This document shows positions 43,444 to 52,741 of a stretch of 64,000 nucleotides of DNA, one piece after another. The stretch lies in NCBI RefSeq assembly GCF_000287675.1, contig NZ_ALJL01000016.1, positions 124,001 through 188,000 of the forward strand, written 5' to 3'. The stretch comes from Lachnoanaerobaculum sp. ICM7 (GTDB taxonomy: Bacteria; Bacillota; Clostridia; Lachnospirales; Lachnospiraceae). The translations under genes and the position numbers were made by a program. Within the stretch, counting starts at the first letter, position 1. Each line of letters begins with the position of its first letter. The notes under the pieces are model-generated. The model was given only the letters and a program-made list of their open reading frames with translations, searched no databases and had not been told where the DNA came from.

Positions 43444-44649
43444 TTACCAATACATTTTCCAATCAGGTCTTGAAAGTCTTGTAAGAGCCTCCATAAAGAA
43501 ATAATCTCCCCAAATCACACACTCGTCTACTCCGCTGTTTTTACAGGTATTATAAGGTGTTTTCTTTGCATATGTTCCATGTAAAAGCTGACCGTTTGAT
43601 ATACTCTTATCTTTAACCTGATAATTATTTATAAGAGAATACATGATTTTCTTTGCAACAGAAGTATAGTAGGCTCTGCTTTCTTCATCCAGATATTTAC
43701 TCATTTCCAAAAATCCGCATACAGCTATTGCAGCTGATGATGAGTCTCTTGGCTGTTCATTTTCATCTCCGTCACCGAAACTTAGATCCCAATATGGACA
43801 AAGATCTTTAGGCAGATGCTTTAGGAAATACTTTGATACTCTCTCAAAATATTTTATATATTCCTTATCTCCTGTATTCTTATAGGCAATGGCAGTTCCA
43901 TAAATTCCCCATGCCTGTCCTCTGGCCCATGCGCTGGCATCCTTATATCCTTGGCAGGTTGCGCCGTGAGAAAATTCTCCGGTATCCGGATCAAAGAATA
44001 TCGTATGCCAGGTAGAATCATCATCTCTTATTATATACTTCATTGTAGTAATTATATGGTTTTTGGCAATCTCGGCATAATGCTCATCCTTTGTCAATTC
44101 ACTTGCCCGGTAGAGTAGCGGCACATTCAACATACAGTCTATGATAAGTCTGGCATTATCTCTTGCCCACATTTCTCCCCACGCCTGTATATACTTACCT
44201 TCAGGACGATATCTGCTGCAAAGCTGATCTGCCGCCTTTATTGCCGCCTCCTTTGCATTTTCATAAGAAATCAGGCTGTAAGCTGCCACACAGGAAGGTA
44301 TATAAAGAAATCCCATATCATGGTGATCTATATAATGTCTTATATTTATTCTCTCTAAAAAAGAATCCACCTGTTTTTTTCCCGCCGTTTCAAATAATTC
44401 TTTGTCCTTCTCATTCTTTGCATTTTCATAGGAAAGCCACACTTCTCCTGTCCAAAAACCGCTTGTCCAGTCGGTATTAATACCCGGTGTATAAAAATTC
44501 CCCTCACTGTTTGCAGCCGGAAAATGCTCTTCAAATGCAGGTAAATTATTCTTTACCTGTTCCATGCACATATCAAGAGCCTCACTAATCATACTGTCTG
44601 TGGCTTCCGGGTATTTTTCCAATAAATTAATATCAATCCATTTATCCAC
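43444..44649 (-). CDS. Glycoside hydrolase family 88 unsaturated glucuronyl hydrolase
   Basis: 401 residues of the (alpha/alpha)6 barrel type: TSGFWTGEVWLSYE, HDMGFLYIPSC, ARDNARLIIDCML (catalytic Asp region), and SAWARGQAWGIYGTAIAY, all GH88 marks. It hydrates and removes the 4,5-unsaturated uronic acid left at the non-reducing end by polysaccharide lyases. No signal peptide, so it works on imported oligosaccharides. It lies between the lyase and the discoidin-like gene. Confidence 0.93.
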   Translation of the reverse strand: MDKWIDINLLEKYPEATDSMISEALDMCMEQVKNNLPAFEEHFPAANSEGNFYTPGINTDWTSGFWTGEVWLSYENAKNEKDKELFETAGKKQVDSFLERINIRHYIDHHDMGFLYIPSCVAAYSLISYENAKEAAIKAADQLCSRYRPEGKYIQAWGEMWARDNARLIIDCMLNVPLLYRASELTKDEHYAEIAKNHIITTMKYIIRDDDSTWHTIFFDPDTGEFSHGATCQGYKDASAWARGQAWGIYGTAIAYKNTGDKEYIKYFERVSKYFLKHLPKDLCPYWDLSFGDGDENEQPRDSSSAAIAVCGFLEMSKYLDEESRAYYTSVAKKIMYSLINNYQVKDKSISNGQLLHGTYAKKTPYNTCKNSGVDECVIWGDYFFMEALTRLSRPDWKMYW

Positions 44650-44670
44650 TTAACTAATCTCCTTTTAATA

Positions 44671-46677
44671 CTACCATTTAAGTACTGTCATATATTCGGG
44701 ATTTTTATGTAATTCGGCAACCATAGTTTGTCCGAGTCCATATACTCCTCTTATACCGTTTAAGTCACTATGATTTCCAACATCATTTTTAATGAGAACC
44801 ACACTGTATTTCTCCTTGTTTCTTGTAATTACATATCCTTGGGCTGTATCCTTTGAAAGCATAACATCATAAGCAAAATTGTATACATCTTCTTTTACGA
44901 TCTCTATCTTTTTATTTTCTCTATTTTTTACAATCACTGTAGTTAAAAAGTATGAACCTGTTGTATTTACTTTAAGAGCAAACGTTTCTTCTATTTGATT
45001 ATAATGTCTTGAAAGCAAAGAATTTGTAATTTCAGGTAATAATTCACCTTTTTCATCAAAGCACATTACACTAAACTCACATCTTTCCCCTTGCCCTGTT
45101 ATCACATTATTTTCCTTTTTTAGACTTATATTCTTTCCGAAGGCAAAATGCTGCGATAAGTTATTTTCCTTATTTCCTATAATTTCATCACTTATAATAA
45201 TGATATCGGATGTCGGTGCTACAACACGCCTTCTAAGAATTACATTCAAATCTATATACCCACAGTGAAAACCTTCAAATAACAGCCGGTTTTTCTTAAA
45301 AACAAAAGTATTTCCCATGGAAGGAGGTAAACTTTTATAAATCCATGAGTCCTTGCATTCCGCATATTCACTGTTATTTATAATTGGCACATTGTGGGCC
45401 TGACTACCTTTAAGTCTGTATCTTTCCTCTACATCTTTATATGTAAAACGTCCACTGTCCCTAAGTATTTCCTCACCTTCAAACCAAAGTTCCATATGAA
45501 GTTTGTCCTGATGTCCATGTCCTCCTCCAAGGCTTGTGTTTCTAAAATAAATAAAGTCTGAACTCTCATTATAGGAGTCTCTCCATATCGCTTCACCGCT
45601 TTCATGGCATGCTACAAGGCCTCCGGAGAGTCTTTTACTTTCTAATTTTTCATAGAATACTATTCCCTCAGTTCCAAAAAGCCATGCACTTTCAAAGTCA
45701 AGCTCCTTATAGCCTGCAAATTTAAGCGAACTGTCTTTAAATAATAATGCCGCCCTGCTTAACAGATCTCTTACATCGGTATCGTCAGAATCTCCTGTCA
45801 AGATTTGATGATGATTTGGATAAGTATGATATAAAGTAGCAAATGCCATATTTTTTATAATATTTTTTTCATCTTCCGAAAAAACTTTATCATTATAAAG
45901 CTTTGCCACTCTTAAAACTTCAAAATATGCATCCAATACTTCATTGTGATACATTGTAGATGCTTCCCATTGCATTCCGTCATCATGTATCTGTGTATGA
46001 AGTGCCATTTTTAGAAAATAAATTGCTTTTTTTCTATATTCATCATTTTTTAGCACCTGTGAAATTACATATAAACCTGCATACTCCATAACACCCCAGT
46101 TACTTTTTATGGAAAAGCCCTCTTTAGGATTTGTTGCCAAATGATTTGCATGTACGGATAATGCCAGGAAAAACTTTTCTTTTATTTCATCCGTAACAAG
46201 AGGATGAGATGTGAAAAAAGACATTGCCCTTACCCAGTAGTCTGCACGAAGACCTGTCTCAAGTGTTCTCCAAACTTTTGAGTCGGCATTTTTAATATCT
46301 ATATTTTCATTTATCCAATCAAGTAACTGATTTAGAAAAGTCTTTACATATATATCATCTTGTTTAATCCAAAATGCCTGTCCCAAACATATAAAGTACC
46401 TGTGTCTGTTTAATTGAAAAATAAATTCTTCGTCTTCATTAAAGGAGTAATTCCACTTTATTTTCTCAGCAAAATTTACCGGTTCATTTGTGGCTTCCAT
46501 ATCCCAGGGTAATCTGAAAAGAAATGTATTCTCTGTCAGCTCATCTGCGGTTTGAAGAATAATATCCCTCATCTCTTTGCAGTTTTTATTACAAAAGTCC
46601 GCAATTTTTATATATTCGTCTTTTTTGAATGAAAAACGTTCTTTAAAATCATCCCACAACAAATCTAAATTATTCAT
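44671..46677 (-). CDS. Heparinase II/III-like polysaccharide lyase
   Basis: 668 residues: an N-terminal alpha/alpha toroid (residues ~1-340, with MQWEASTMYHNEVLDAYFEV and YHTYPNHHQILTGDSDDTD), then a heparinase II/III-type beta-sandwich (SLGGGHGHQDKLHMELWFEG, ILRDSGRFTY). Catalytic Tyr/His candidates lie in MYHNE and GHGHQDKL. It cleaves uronate-containing polysaccharides by beta-elimination, giving unsaturated ends for the GH88 enzyme next door. No signal peptide, so oligosaccharides are likely the substrate. The start overlaps the sulfatase stop by 4 nt. Confidence 0.9.
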   Translation of the reverse strand: MNNLDLLWDDFKERFSFKKDEYIKIADFCNKNCKEMRDIILQTADELTENTFLFRLPWDMEATNEPVNFAEKIKWNYSFNEDEEFIFQLNRHRYFICLGQAFWIKQDDIYVKTFLNQLLDWINENIDIKNADSKVWRTLETGLRADYWVRAMSFFTSHPLVTDEIKEKFFLALSVHANHLATNPKEGFSIKSNWGVMEYAGLYVISQVLKNDEYRKKAIYFLKMALHTQIHDDGMQWEASTMYHNEVLDAYFEVLRVAKLYNDKVFSEDEKNIIKNMAFATLYHTYPNHHQILTGDSDDTDVRDLLSRAALLFKDSSLKFAGYKELDFESAWLFGTEGIVFYEKLESKRLSGGLVACHESGEAIWRDSYNESSDFIYFRNTSLGGGHGHQDKLHMELWFEGEEILRDSGRFTYKDVEERYRLKGSQAHNVPIINNSEYAECKDSWIYKSLPPSMGNTFVFKKNRLLFEGFHCGYIDLNVILRRRVVAPTSDIIIISDEIIGNKENNLSQHFAFGKNISLKKENNVITGQGERCEFSVMCFDEKGELLPEITNSLLSRHYNQIEETFALKVNTTGSYFLTTVIVKNRENKKIEIVKEDVYNFAYDVMLSKDTAQGYVITRNKEKYSVVLIKNDVGNHSDLNGIRGVYGLGQTMVAELHKNPEYMTVLKW

Positions 46678-48077
46678 AGTTTACTGTTCCAGTTCTTATA
46701 AAAACCGTCATTTTGATGCTTCATCCATTTAATAACTTCTTCTTCCATCGTTTTAGCAAGCTGTTTATTCTCTTCATTATCTAAATCAAGCGTATTTTTT
46801 TGCTGCGGATCATTTTGTATATCATAAAGATATCTTTTAGGATTACATATAACATCGTAACCCAGCTCCATAACATAGGTATATTTTCTTGTTCTAACCC
46901 CACGCCACCCATAATCGGCAGGATTCTTACCCGCTTTTTTAAATTTTTCCACAAAATCGGCTCTGCCCGGGCATGCCATAATAAAGCTTACTCTATCCTC
47001 ATTCTCATCACCTTTAATAAATTTGGAGCAGTCATCTCCTTCAACTGTTTCCGGTATATCGCAACCCAAAAGTCCTAAAACTGTAGGCATCATATCCTGA
47101 CTTCCCATACAGGTAGAACATCTTTTATTCTTGTTTCCCGGTAAATGTACTACAAAAGGAATTTTTATTGACTCCTCATACCAGACATGCTTGCCCATCA
47201 GCCCATGCGAGCCCATCATATCTCCATGATCCGCCGACAAGATAACAAGAGTATCTTCGTACAGATTATTTTCTTTCAGATAGTCAATCAACCTTCCAAA
47301 CTGCTTGTCAAGACCGCTTATAGCCGCATAATACTGCTTTGTGGTAAGCCTTAGTTCTTCCTCACTCATTGCGGCATTTTCCCCGGTATGATGATGAATA
47401 TTTTCAAAGATAACATTTTCCTTTAACTCCACATTATCATACAGTTTTAAATATTCATCCGGCACTTCACTGTATACGCTATGTGGCGGATTCCAAGATA
47501 TATACATGCCAAAAGGCTTTGATTTGTCCCGTATTTTAGACAGATATTCTATTGCCTTATCAGTTTCATGCTCAGGTGACCATTTGTTTACTTTAATCAT
47601 CTCATCACTGTCATGCCAATAATGTGGTGATAAATGCATATCGTAAGTACCATATGAATACCAATAGTCAAACCCATGCCTTCTTACTCCCGGCGGAGTA
47701 TATGCATCCCAATCTCTTGCACCTGATTTTGGAAACTCATTGTGATTTTGTTCAGGTTCATCTAAATGCCATTTGCCTATATATGCGGTTTCATAACCGT
47801 TTTCTTTCAGCACCTGACCTACACAAATCTCTTCATCTTTTAATCTTAAAGATAATCCCTTCTTACAGTTTGTAAAAAATCCGGATGACAGTGGGTATTT
47901 TCCGGTCATAAGACTGGCTCTGTGAGGAGAGCAAACCGGAAAAGTACTGAAAGTATGATCGCAATAGGTTGATTCTTTGCAAAACTTATCCATATTCGGG
48001 GTTTTAACCGGATCTTCCTTTGCATATCCTATAGCTCCGGCTCTCCATTGATCTGCAAAAACAAACAATAAATTCAT
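46674..48077 (-). CDS. Sulfatase (Cys-type, formylglycine-dependent)
   Basis: 467 residues with the sulfatase signature PVCSPHRASLMTGKYP: C49 is the residue oxidised to formylglycine, so this is the Cys-type needing an anaerobic sulfatase maturase, encoded at 52742-53854. Metal ligands include FADQWR (N-terminal Asp) and LSADHGDMMGSHGL. No signal peptide, so it desulfates imported oligosaccharides. It is fourth in the ABC-importer operon. Substrate is likely a sulfated glycosaminoglycan disaccharide. Confidence 0.94.
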   Translation of the reverse strand: MNLLFVFADQWRAGAIGYAKEDPVKTPNMDKFCKESTYCDHTFSTFPVCSPHRASLMTGKYPLSSGFFTNCKKGLSLRLKDEEICVGQVLKENGYETAYIGKWHLDEPEQNHNEFPKSGARDWDAYTPPGVRRHGFDYWYSYGTYDMHLSPHYWHDSDEMIKVNKWSPEHETDKAIEYLSKIRDKSKPFGMYISWNPPHSVYSEVPDEYLKLYDNVELKENVIFENIHHHTGENAAMSEEELRLTTKQYYAAISGLDKQFGRLIDYLKENNLYEDTLVILSADHGDMMGSHGLMGKHVWYEESIKIPFVVHLPGNKNKRCSTCMGSQDMMPTVLGLLGCDIPETVEGDDCSKFIKGDENEDRVSFIMACPGRADFVEKFKKAGKNPADYGWRGVRTRKYTYVMELGYDVICNPKRYLYDIQNDPQQKNTLDLDNEENKQLAKTMEEEVIKWMKHQNDGFYKNWNSKL

Positions 48078-48091
48078 ATTGTGCTTCCTTC

Positions 48092-48976
48092 CTATCCCTT
48101 TACACCTCCGGTTATTCCACCGATTATCTTCTTTGAAAGTCCAATATAAAGTATAAATGTCGGAATAAATACAATTATTACAGAAGCAAATAGACCTGAC
48201 CAGTCACCACTGTATTTCATTCCGTTTATCATTGAGAATAACCCAAGCGCTACAGGTCTTAGTTTCTCTGAATTTACAAATAAAAGTGAAAGGAAATATT
48301 CATTCCATATTGCTATGAAATTAAAAATTGTTACCGTTACAACTCCGCCTTGAGCCAGTGGAAATACAATCATCCAAAAAGCCTTTATCGGATGACATCC
48401 GTCTATAGCCGCCGCCTCTTCATAGGCACTTGAAATATTGGCAAAGTATGCCATAAGGAAGGTAGTTGTATAAGGTACTTTTATAGCTACAAACAAAACT
48501 ATAAGTACAATTCTGTTTGAAAAAGCATTACCAAGTAATCCGGCTCCCGCCACCAATGTATACAAAGGTATTATTACCATTATAAGAGGAACACCCATAG
48601 TTCCTGCCAGTGCGGAGGTAAGAAATTTTCTTCCCTTGAATTCAAATCTTTGTAAAACATAAGCATATGGGGCACATACCAGAATAATAAATACACAGGA
48701 TAAAACCGCATAAATAAGTGAGTTTACAAAAAACACGGAAACATTTGATGATACCCATGCTTTAGCATAATTCTCAAAATGAAGTCCTGTTTTAAATCCT
48801 AAAATATCCCCTGAAAATATATCTGCGGTAGTAGACAAACTTGCAGCCACTACCCAGCCTAAAAGCACCGCAGTAAAAGCAACCCAAAGTATCAGTATTA
48901 TATATCCCGGTAACAGTTTAATCTCTTTTGATAAATTAAAAGGTGCGGATTTTTCTTTGTTTTTCAGCATTTTCAT
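48092..48976 (-). CDS. ABC sugar transporter permease (MalG-type)
   Basis: 294 residues, six spans, and the cytoplasmic EAA loop (SSAYEEAAAIDGCHPIKAFW) that docks the ATPase. It belongs to the CUT1 family and pairs with the permease 13 nt upstream and the binding protein at 50035. No ATPase gene is in the locus, so a shared MsmK-type ATPase elsewhere is presumed. Confidence 0.93.
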   Translation of the reverse strand: MKMLKNKEKSAPFNLSKEIKLLPGYIILILWVAFTAVLLGWVVAASLSTTADIFSGDILGFKTGLHFENYAKAWVSSNVSVFFVNSLIYAVLSCVFIILVCAPYAYVLQRFEFKGRKFLTSALAGTMGVPLIMVIIPLYTLVAGAGLLGNAFSNRIVLIVLFVAIKVPYTTTFLMAYFANISSAYEEAAAIDGCHPIKAFWMIVFPLAQGGVVTVTIFNFIAIWNEYFLSLLFVNSEKLRPVALGLFSMINGMKYSGDWSGLFASVIIVFIPTFILYIGLSKKIIGGITGGVKG

Positions 48977-48989
48977 AATCTAACCTTTC

Positions 48990-49898
48990 TTAAAATTCCA
49001 AATCATCATCTTTAAGAACCCTATTGGCAACTCTAAATATAATTATTACCAAAGCGCAAAGAATTATACCTATTGCCGCACCTGCACCCGCATCACGAGA
49101 AATCATATCGGCAGTTTCAGCTCCGAATACTTTGGTATACATATATACCATAGGAACTACTGTTGAGGTATCTGCAGTTAAAGGTGAGAAAAGCTGTGAC
49201 CATATAAAGAATCCTGCAATACTTATTGACCACATAATAATATTTGTTCTTAAAATTCCTCTTAAAAGAGGCAGTGTTATATGAAAAAACTGTTGGACCT
49301 TATTTGCACCGTCTATTCCTGATGCTTCATAGTATTCCTTACTTATTCTTTCAATGCCGCTGATCCATATAAGCATATGATGTCCTATCATTCCGAAGCA
49401 GTAAGAAAATAAAAGTGCATAGAATTTGTGCTCCGCATCAAGCCACTGTATTTTTGCCAAACTCTCCAAACCGATCATTCTAAAGAAAGTTGTAAAAAAT
49501 CCATAGGAGGAATTAAAGGCATATTGAATCCACATTGTAGCCATAGCTACCGCACTGATTACATTCGGCAAATATATTGCCGCCTGAAAAAATCCCTTTC
49601 CTCTTATTCCGCTTGTCAAAATGATAGCTATAAGTAAAGAGATTGAAAGTGTAACTATGCCTCCGATTGTCCATATCTTTGCTATATTAATAAGCGACTG
49701 TATAAACAACGGGGCATTAAACAGATCTACGTAATTTCCAAGGCCTCTAAATTCCCATTTGTTTATCGGATCCGTAATTTCCACTATCTTAAAAAAGCTC
49801 ATAATTACGGTTCTTATTATAGGGTAAATAAATACTCCAAGAAACAATATTGTTCCGGGAATAGTAAATGCCCAAATCATACTTTTATTGCGTTTCAT
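48990..49898 (-). CDS. ABC sugar transporter permease (MalF/UgpA-type)
   Basis: 302 residues from ATG 49898 with GAAGGG upstream; the longer frame to 49925 begins with a TTG and lacks an RBS. Six spans and an EAA loop (SKEYYEASGIDGANKVQQFF). First permease of the importer, followed by its partner after 13 nt. A hairpin at 49974-50014 separates it from the binding-protein gene and probably sets lower expression. Confidence 0.92.
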   Translation of the reverse strand: MKRNKSMIWAFTIPGTILFLGVFIYPIIRTVIMSFFKIVEITDPINKWEFRGLGNYVDLFNAPLFIQSLINIAKIWTIGGIVTLSISLLIAIILTSGIRGKGFFQAAIYLPNVISAVAMATMWIQYAFNSSYGFFTTFFRMIGLESLAKIQWLDAEHKFYALLFSYCFGMIGHHMLIWISGIERISKEYYEASGIDGANKVQQFFHITLPLLRGILRTNIIMWSISIAGFFIWSQLFSPLTADTSTVVPMVYMYTKVFGAETADMISRDAGAGAAIGIILCALVIIIFRVANRVLKDDDLEF

Positions 49899-49973
49899 AA
49901 ATATTTTCCCTTCTGAAACAGGCAAGAGCCTGACTTTTAGATTAGTATCTTAAAGGCAGCAATTTCACCGGTT

Positions 49974-50014
49974 AAAAAAGGCAGGTCAAATAACGACCTC
50001 GTTACCCGCCTGCC
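49974..50014 (-). terminator. Intercistronic terminator between binding protein and permeases
   Basis: Minus-strand GGCAGG pairs with CCTGCC, enclosing a second TAACGA/TCGTTA hairpin, followed by TTTTTT. Such partial terminators commonly give excess binding protein over permeases. Confidence 0.8.
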
Positions 50015-50034
50015 CTCTTTTGTTCATTTAGACT

Positions 50035-51363
50035 TTATTTTCCTGCTGCCTTTTTCATATTTTCAACAAATTCAGCACCTGTAATCTTACCTGAGTAAAG
50101 TTTAATTAAATTCTCCTTTAATGCCGGTGTGATCTCCGGATTGCTTTCCGCACCACCCATGATCTCTGTGCAGTTATCAAAGTATGGCTTTACATCAGCC
50201 AACTGCTCAGGCCATGAAGGATTCTGTGAATCTGCAGGAAGACTTATACTCTCCTTGGCAAGCTTCTCGTCATATTCACCTCTTGTCATCTTCTCAATAA
50301 ATCCGAATGCAGCTTCTTTATTCTTACATACTGAAGTAATAGCAAAGCTCTGTCCACCAATCATCATAGCTTCTGTGCCGTTAATTCCGTTATTAACTTC
50401 AGGATATCCGAAAAATCCCCATTCAAAATCAGGTCCTGTAATATTTTTAACTTCGTTAACAACATATGTTCCTACAGCATACATTGCAACCTTACCTGTA
50501 GCAAATTCTGTATTCTGTCCTGTAGGGAATACATTTGAAGCCACAAGCTCTGAGAAATATCCCTTTGATGCAAGCTCTGCCAAATCATTAGCTGTTTGTA
50601 AAACTTCAGGTCTGTCCCATTCATTATTGTTAATAGTTTCCTTTAAGCCTTGACTTCCTACAAGTCTTCCAAGATGCATACCAAAAGCCTGTGGTACATA
50701 TGCATCATCAGTAGTAATCGGTGTTATTCCGGCATCTTTAAGCTTTTGACATGTAGCAAGGAATTCATCCCAGTTTGCAGGTACCTTATCAATACCTGCT
50801 TCTTTGAAAAGCTTTTTATTGTAAAGATAAGCATTTGCCTTAAACTGATATGGAATCTCCTTAAGTACACCTTCATTATAGCTTCTGAAAAGATTCATCA
50901 TTGTAGGGTTGGAACGAGACTCATAATCACTTTCTTTAACCAAATCCTCAAGACTTATAATACGATCACCGTAATTGCTCTTGTTTCCCTGTCCGTCAAA
51001 GAAGTCAACCTGCTGTTTTGCATCAAGTGCCGGAATCAAACCTTCTTTAATTCCTTTACGTCCCTTAAACTCTACTTCAATTTCTACACCGGTTTCTTTT
51101 TCATAAGCTTTTATGGCCTCGGCAATAACAATTCCCTGTGGCTCTGTAGCTTCCCAGTTTGACCAGTATACCAGCTTTACTCCACTGTAATCAGGACCTT
51201 TAGCCGTATCATCCTTTGATTCCCCGCTTGTACCCTCGCTTGATGCTTGAGCGGCTGTAGTACTTTCCTTGGCTGTATTGTTACCACAACCTGCCAGTAC
51301 CGACATAATCATTGCACCGGAAATTACTGCAACTCCAACTTTTTGTAAAAACTTTCTCTTCAT
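50035..51363 (-). CDS. ABC sugar-binding lipoprotein (family 1 extracellular solute-binding)
   Basis: 442 residues with a lipoprotein signal (MSVLAGCGNN: lipobox LAGC, lipidated Cys at ~26), a Ser/Thr/Glu-rich tether and a SBP_bac_1 domain (LVYWSNWEATEPQ...). It captures oligosaccharides for the two permeases. First gene after its own short promoter region containing the palindrome TGAATATTCA. RBS AAGGAGG. The ligand is inferred from downstream enzymes to be a GAG-derived oligosaccharide. Confidence 0.93.
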   Translation of the reverse strand: MKRKFLQKVGVAVISGAMIMSVLAGCGNNTAKESTTAAQASSEGTSGESKDDTAKGPDYSGVKLVYWSNWEATEPQGIVIAEAIKAYEKETGVEIEVEFKGRKGIKEGLIPALDAKQQVDFFDGQGNKSNYGDRIISLEDLVKESDYESRSNPTMMNLFRSYNEGVLKEIPYQFKANAYLYNKKLFKEAGIDKVPANWDEFLATCQKLKDAGITPITTDDAYVPQAFGMHLGRLVGSQGLKETINNNEWDRPEVLQTANDLAELASKGYFSELVASNVFPTGQNTEFATGKVAMYAVGTYVVNEVKNITGPDFEWGFFGYPEVNNGINGTEAMMIGGQSFAITSVCKNKEAAFGFIEKMTRGEYDEKLAKESISLPADSQNPSWPEQLADVKPYFDNCTEIMGGAESNPEITPALKENLIKLYSGKITGAEFVENMKKAAGK

Positions 51364-51460
51364 ATAATCCTCCTTGAATATGAATATTCACATATAAATT
51401 TTACATATTTTATTAAACTGCATTCCGCTTCGGAAAACAGCAAATATAGTTCTAAAACAA

Positions 51461-52534
51461 TTAATCCGCATAGAGATCCGCATTATTTTCAAGAGCGATA
51501 TCAATTCTGCATGGTATAACATCAGGTACAGATATGTTTTTTATTAAGCAGTCCACCATGATCTTAAAAGCCATATATCCTTTATCATAAGGATTTTGGT
51601 CTATAACCGCCGACATTCTCTTCTTTTTTAAAAATTCCAAGGTTTCTTCATTTAAATCTGTTCCTATTATGGCAACTTTTTTATTATTACCATGTTTTTC
51701 AAGAGCTTCAACAAACGCCCTGTTATCATGAGAGGTAAGAGCATATATAAGACATATATCACTATACTTACCAAGTGCCTCACATGCATTTTTATAGAGT
51801 TCTCCTCTATGATCCATATTCCTTGTATATCCTGTCACAAGTTCTATTATCAACTCCGGTTTGTTTTCTTTTATATAATTACAAAAGCTTTCCAAACGCC
51901 CCTCATGTATCTTTGAATCTTTGCGCCCACAAGAAACAAGTATTCTTCCTTTACCTTGAGTAATAAGTGCTGCAAGCTCAGCCGCCACTTTACCCACCTG
52001 TATTTCCCTAGGTGGAATGCTTATGAGGCCTTCAGGAATTTCGATGTGATCATCTATAACCAGCACCCTCATATCCTTTGCCAACATTCTCTGAAACTGC
52101 ATAAGCACCTCTGATGCTCTTGTAAAAGAAATTGTTATAACACCGCCATATTCACCGGGCCCCTTATCGGCAATCTCTTTTAACTGCGCAAGTTGCTCTT
52201 CTTCGTTATCGCATACAAAAGGACTTATTTCTATATTTAGCCCTTTAAGCTCCTGCGCACCTTTATTAATACCGAGCCATAAGTAATCAAAGTAAATTTT
52301 TTTCTCCCATTTGTCCTTTGGCAGTACTACCGCAACTTTACTGGTTTTTCTCTTAATGGAGGCGGCGGCATAATTTTCCACATACCCCATTTCTTTTGCC
52401 GTTTCCAAAATCTTAGAGCGAAGTTCACTACTTATCCCTTCTTTTCCTCTAAGTGCTCTGTGAACCGAAACAGCCGATATACCAAGTTCATTTGATATAT
52501 CCTTTATGGTTACCTTGCCTAAAGCTTTTTTCAT
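51461..52534 (-). CDS. LacI-family transcriptional regulator of the GAG locus
   Basis: 357 residues: N-terminal helix-turn-helix (VTIKDISNELGISAVSVHRA), hinge helix near residue 55, and a periplasmic-binding-protein-like effector domain (EYGGVITISF, IIGTDLNEETL). It most likely represses the importer/sulfatase/lyase genes until an oligosaccharide binds. A LacI-type operator lies just upstream of its own gene (52596-52607), suggesting autoregulation. Confidence 0.92.
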   Translation of the reverse strand: MKKALGKVTIKDISNELGISAVSVHRALRGKEGISSELRSKILETAKEMGYVENYAAASIKRKTSKVAVVLPKDKWEKKIYFDYLWLGINKGAQELKGLNIEISPFVCDNEEEQLAQLKEIADKGPGEYGGVITISFTRASEVLMQFQRMLAKDMRVLVIDDHIEIPEGLISIPPREIQVGKVAAELAALITQGKGRILVSCGRKDSKIHEGRLESFCNYIKENKPELIIELVTGYTRNMDHRGELYKNACEALGKYSDICLIYALTSHDNRAFVEALEKHGNNKKVAIIGTDLNEETLEFLKKKRMSAVIDQNPYDKGYMAFKIMVDCLIKNISVPDVIPCRIDIALENNADLYAD

Positions 52535-52595
52535 AAATAATCTATCTCCAATCTTTTAAAATCAAAGCCGGATATTAAGTCGAATTATCGTTTGC

Positions 52596-52607
52596 GTAAC
52601 CGTTTAC
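52596..52607. promoter_or_regulatory. LacI/CcpA-type operator
   Basis: GTAACCGTTTAC fits the palindrome GTAAnCGnTTAC with central CG, the classic LacI-family or cre-like form, 62 nt upstream of the regulator start. It may be bound by the regulator itself or by CcpA. Confidence 0.6.
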
Positions 52608-52681
52608 TTATGTGGTAAGTATATACCTAAATTGCTTTTATGTCAATATTTTTATTTAAGTTGTATAAAATGAATTTGAGC

Positions 52682-52727
52682 AAAAAAGCTGTCGCTTCAC
52701 GATTTTTCAATCAATAAAACGACAGCC
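52682..52727 (-). terminator. Intrinsic terminator of the sulfatase maturase gene
   Basis: Minus-strand GCTGTCG and CGACAGC pair around a 25-nt loop, then TTTTTT; 15 nt after the stop. Confidence 0.8.
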
Positions 52728-52741
52728 ATTTTCAATCATTT

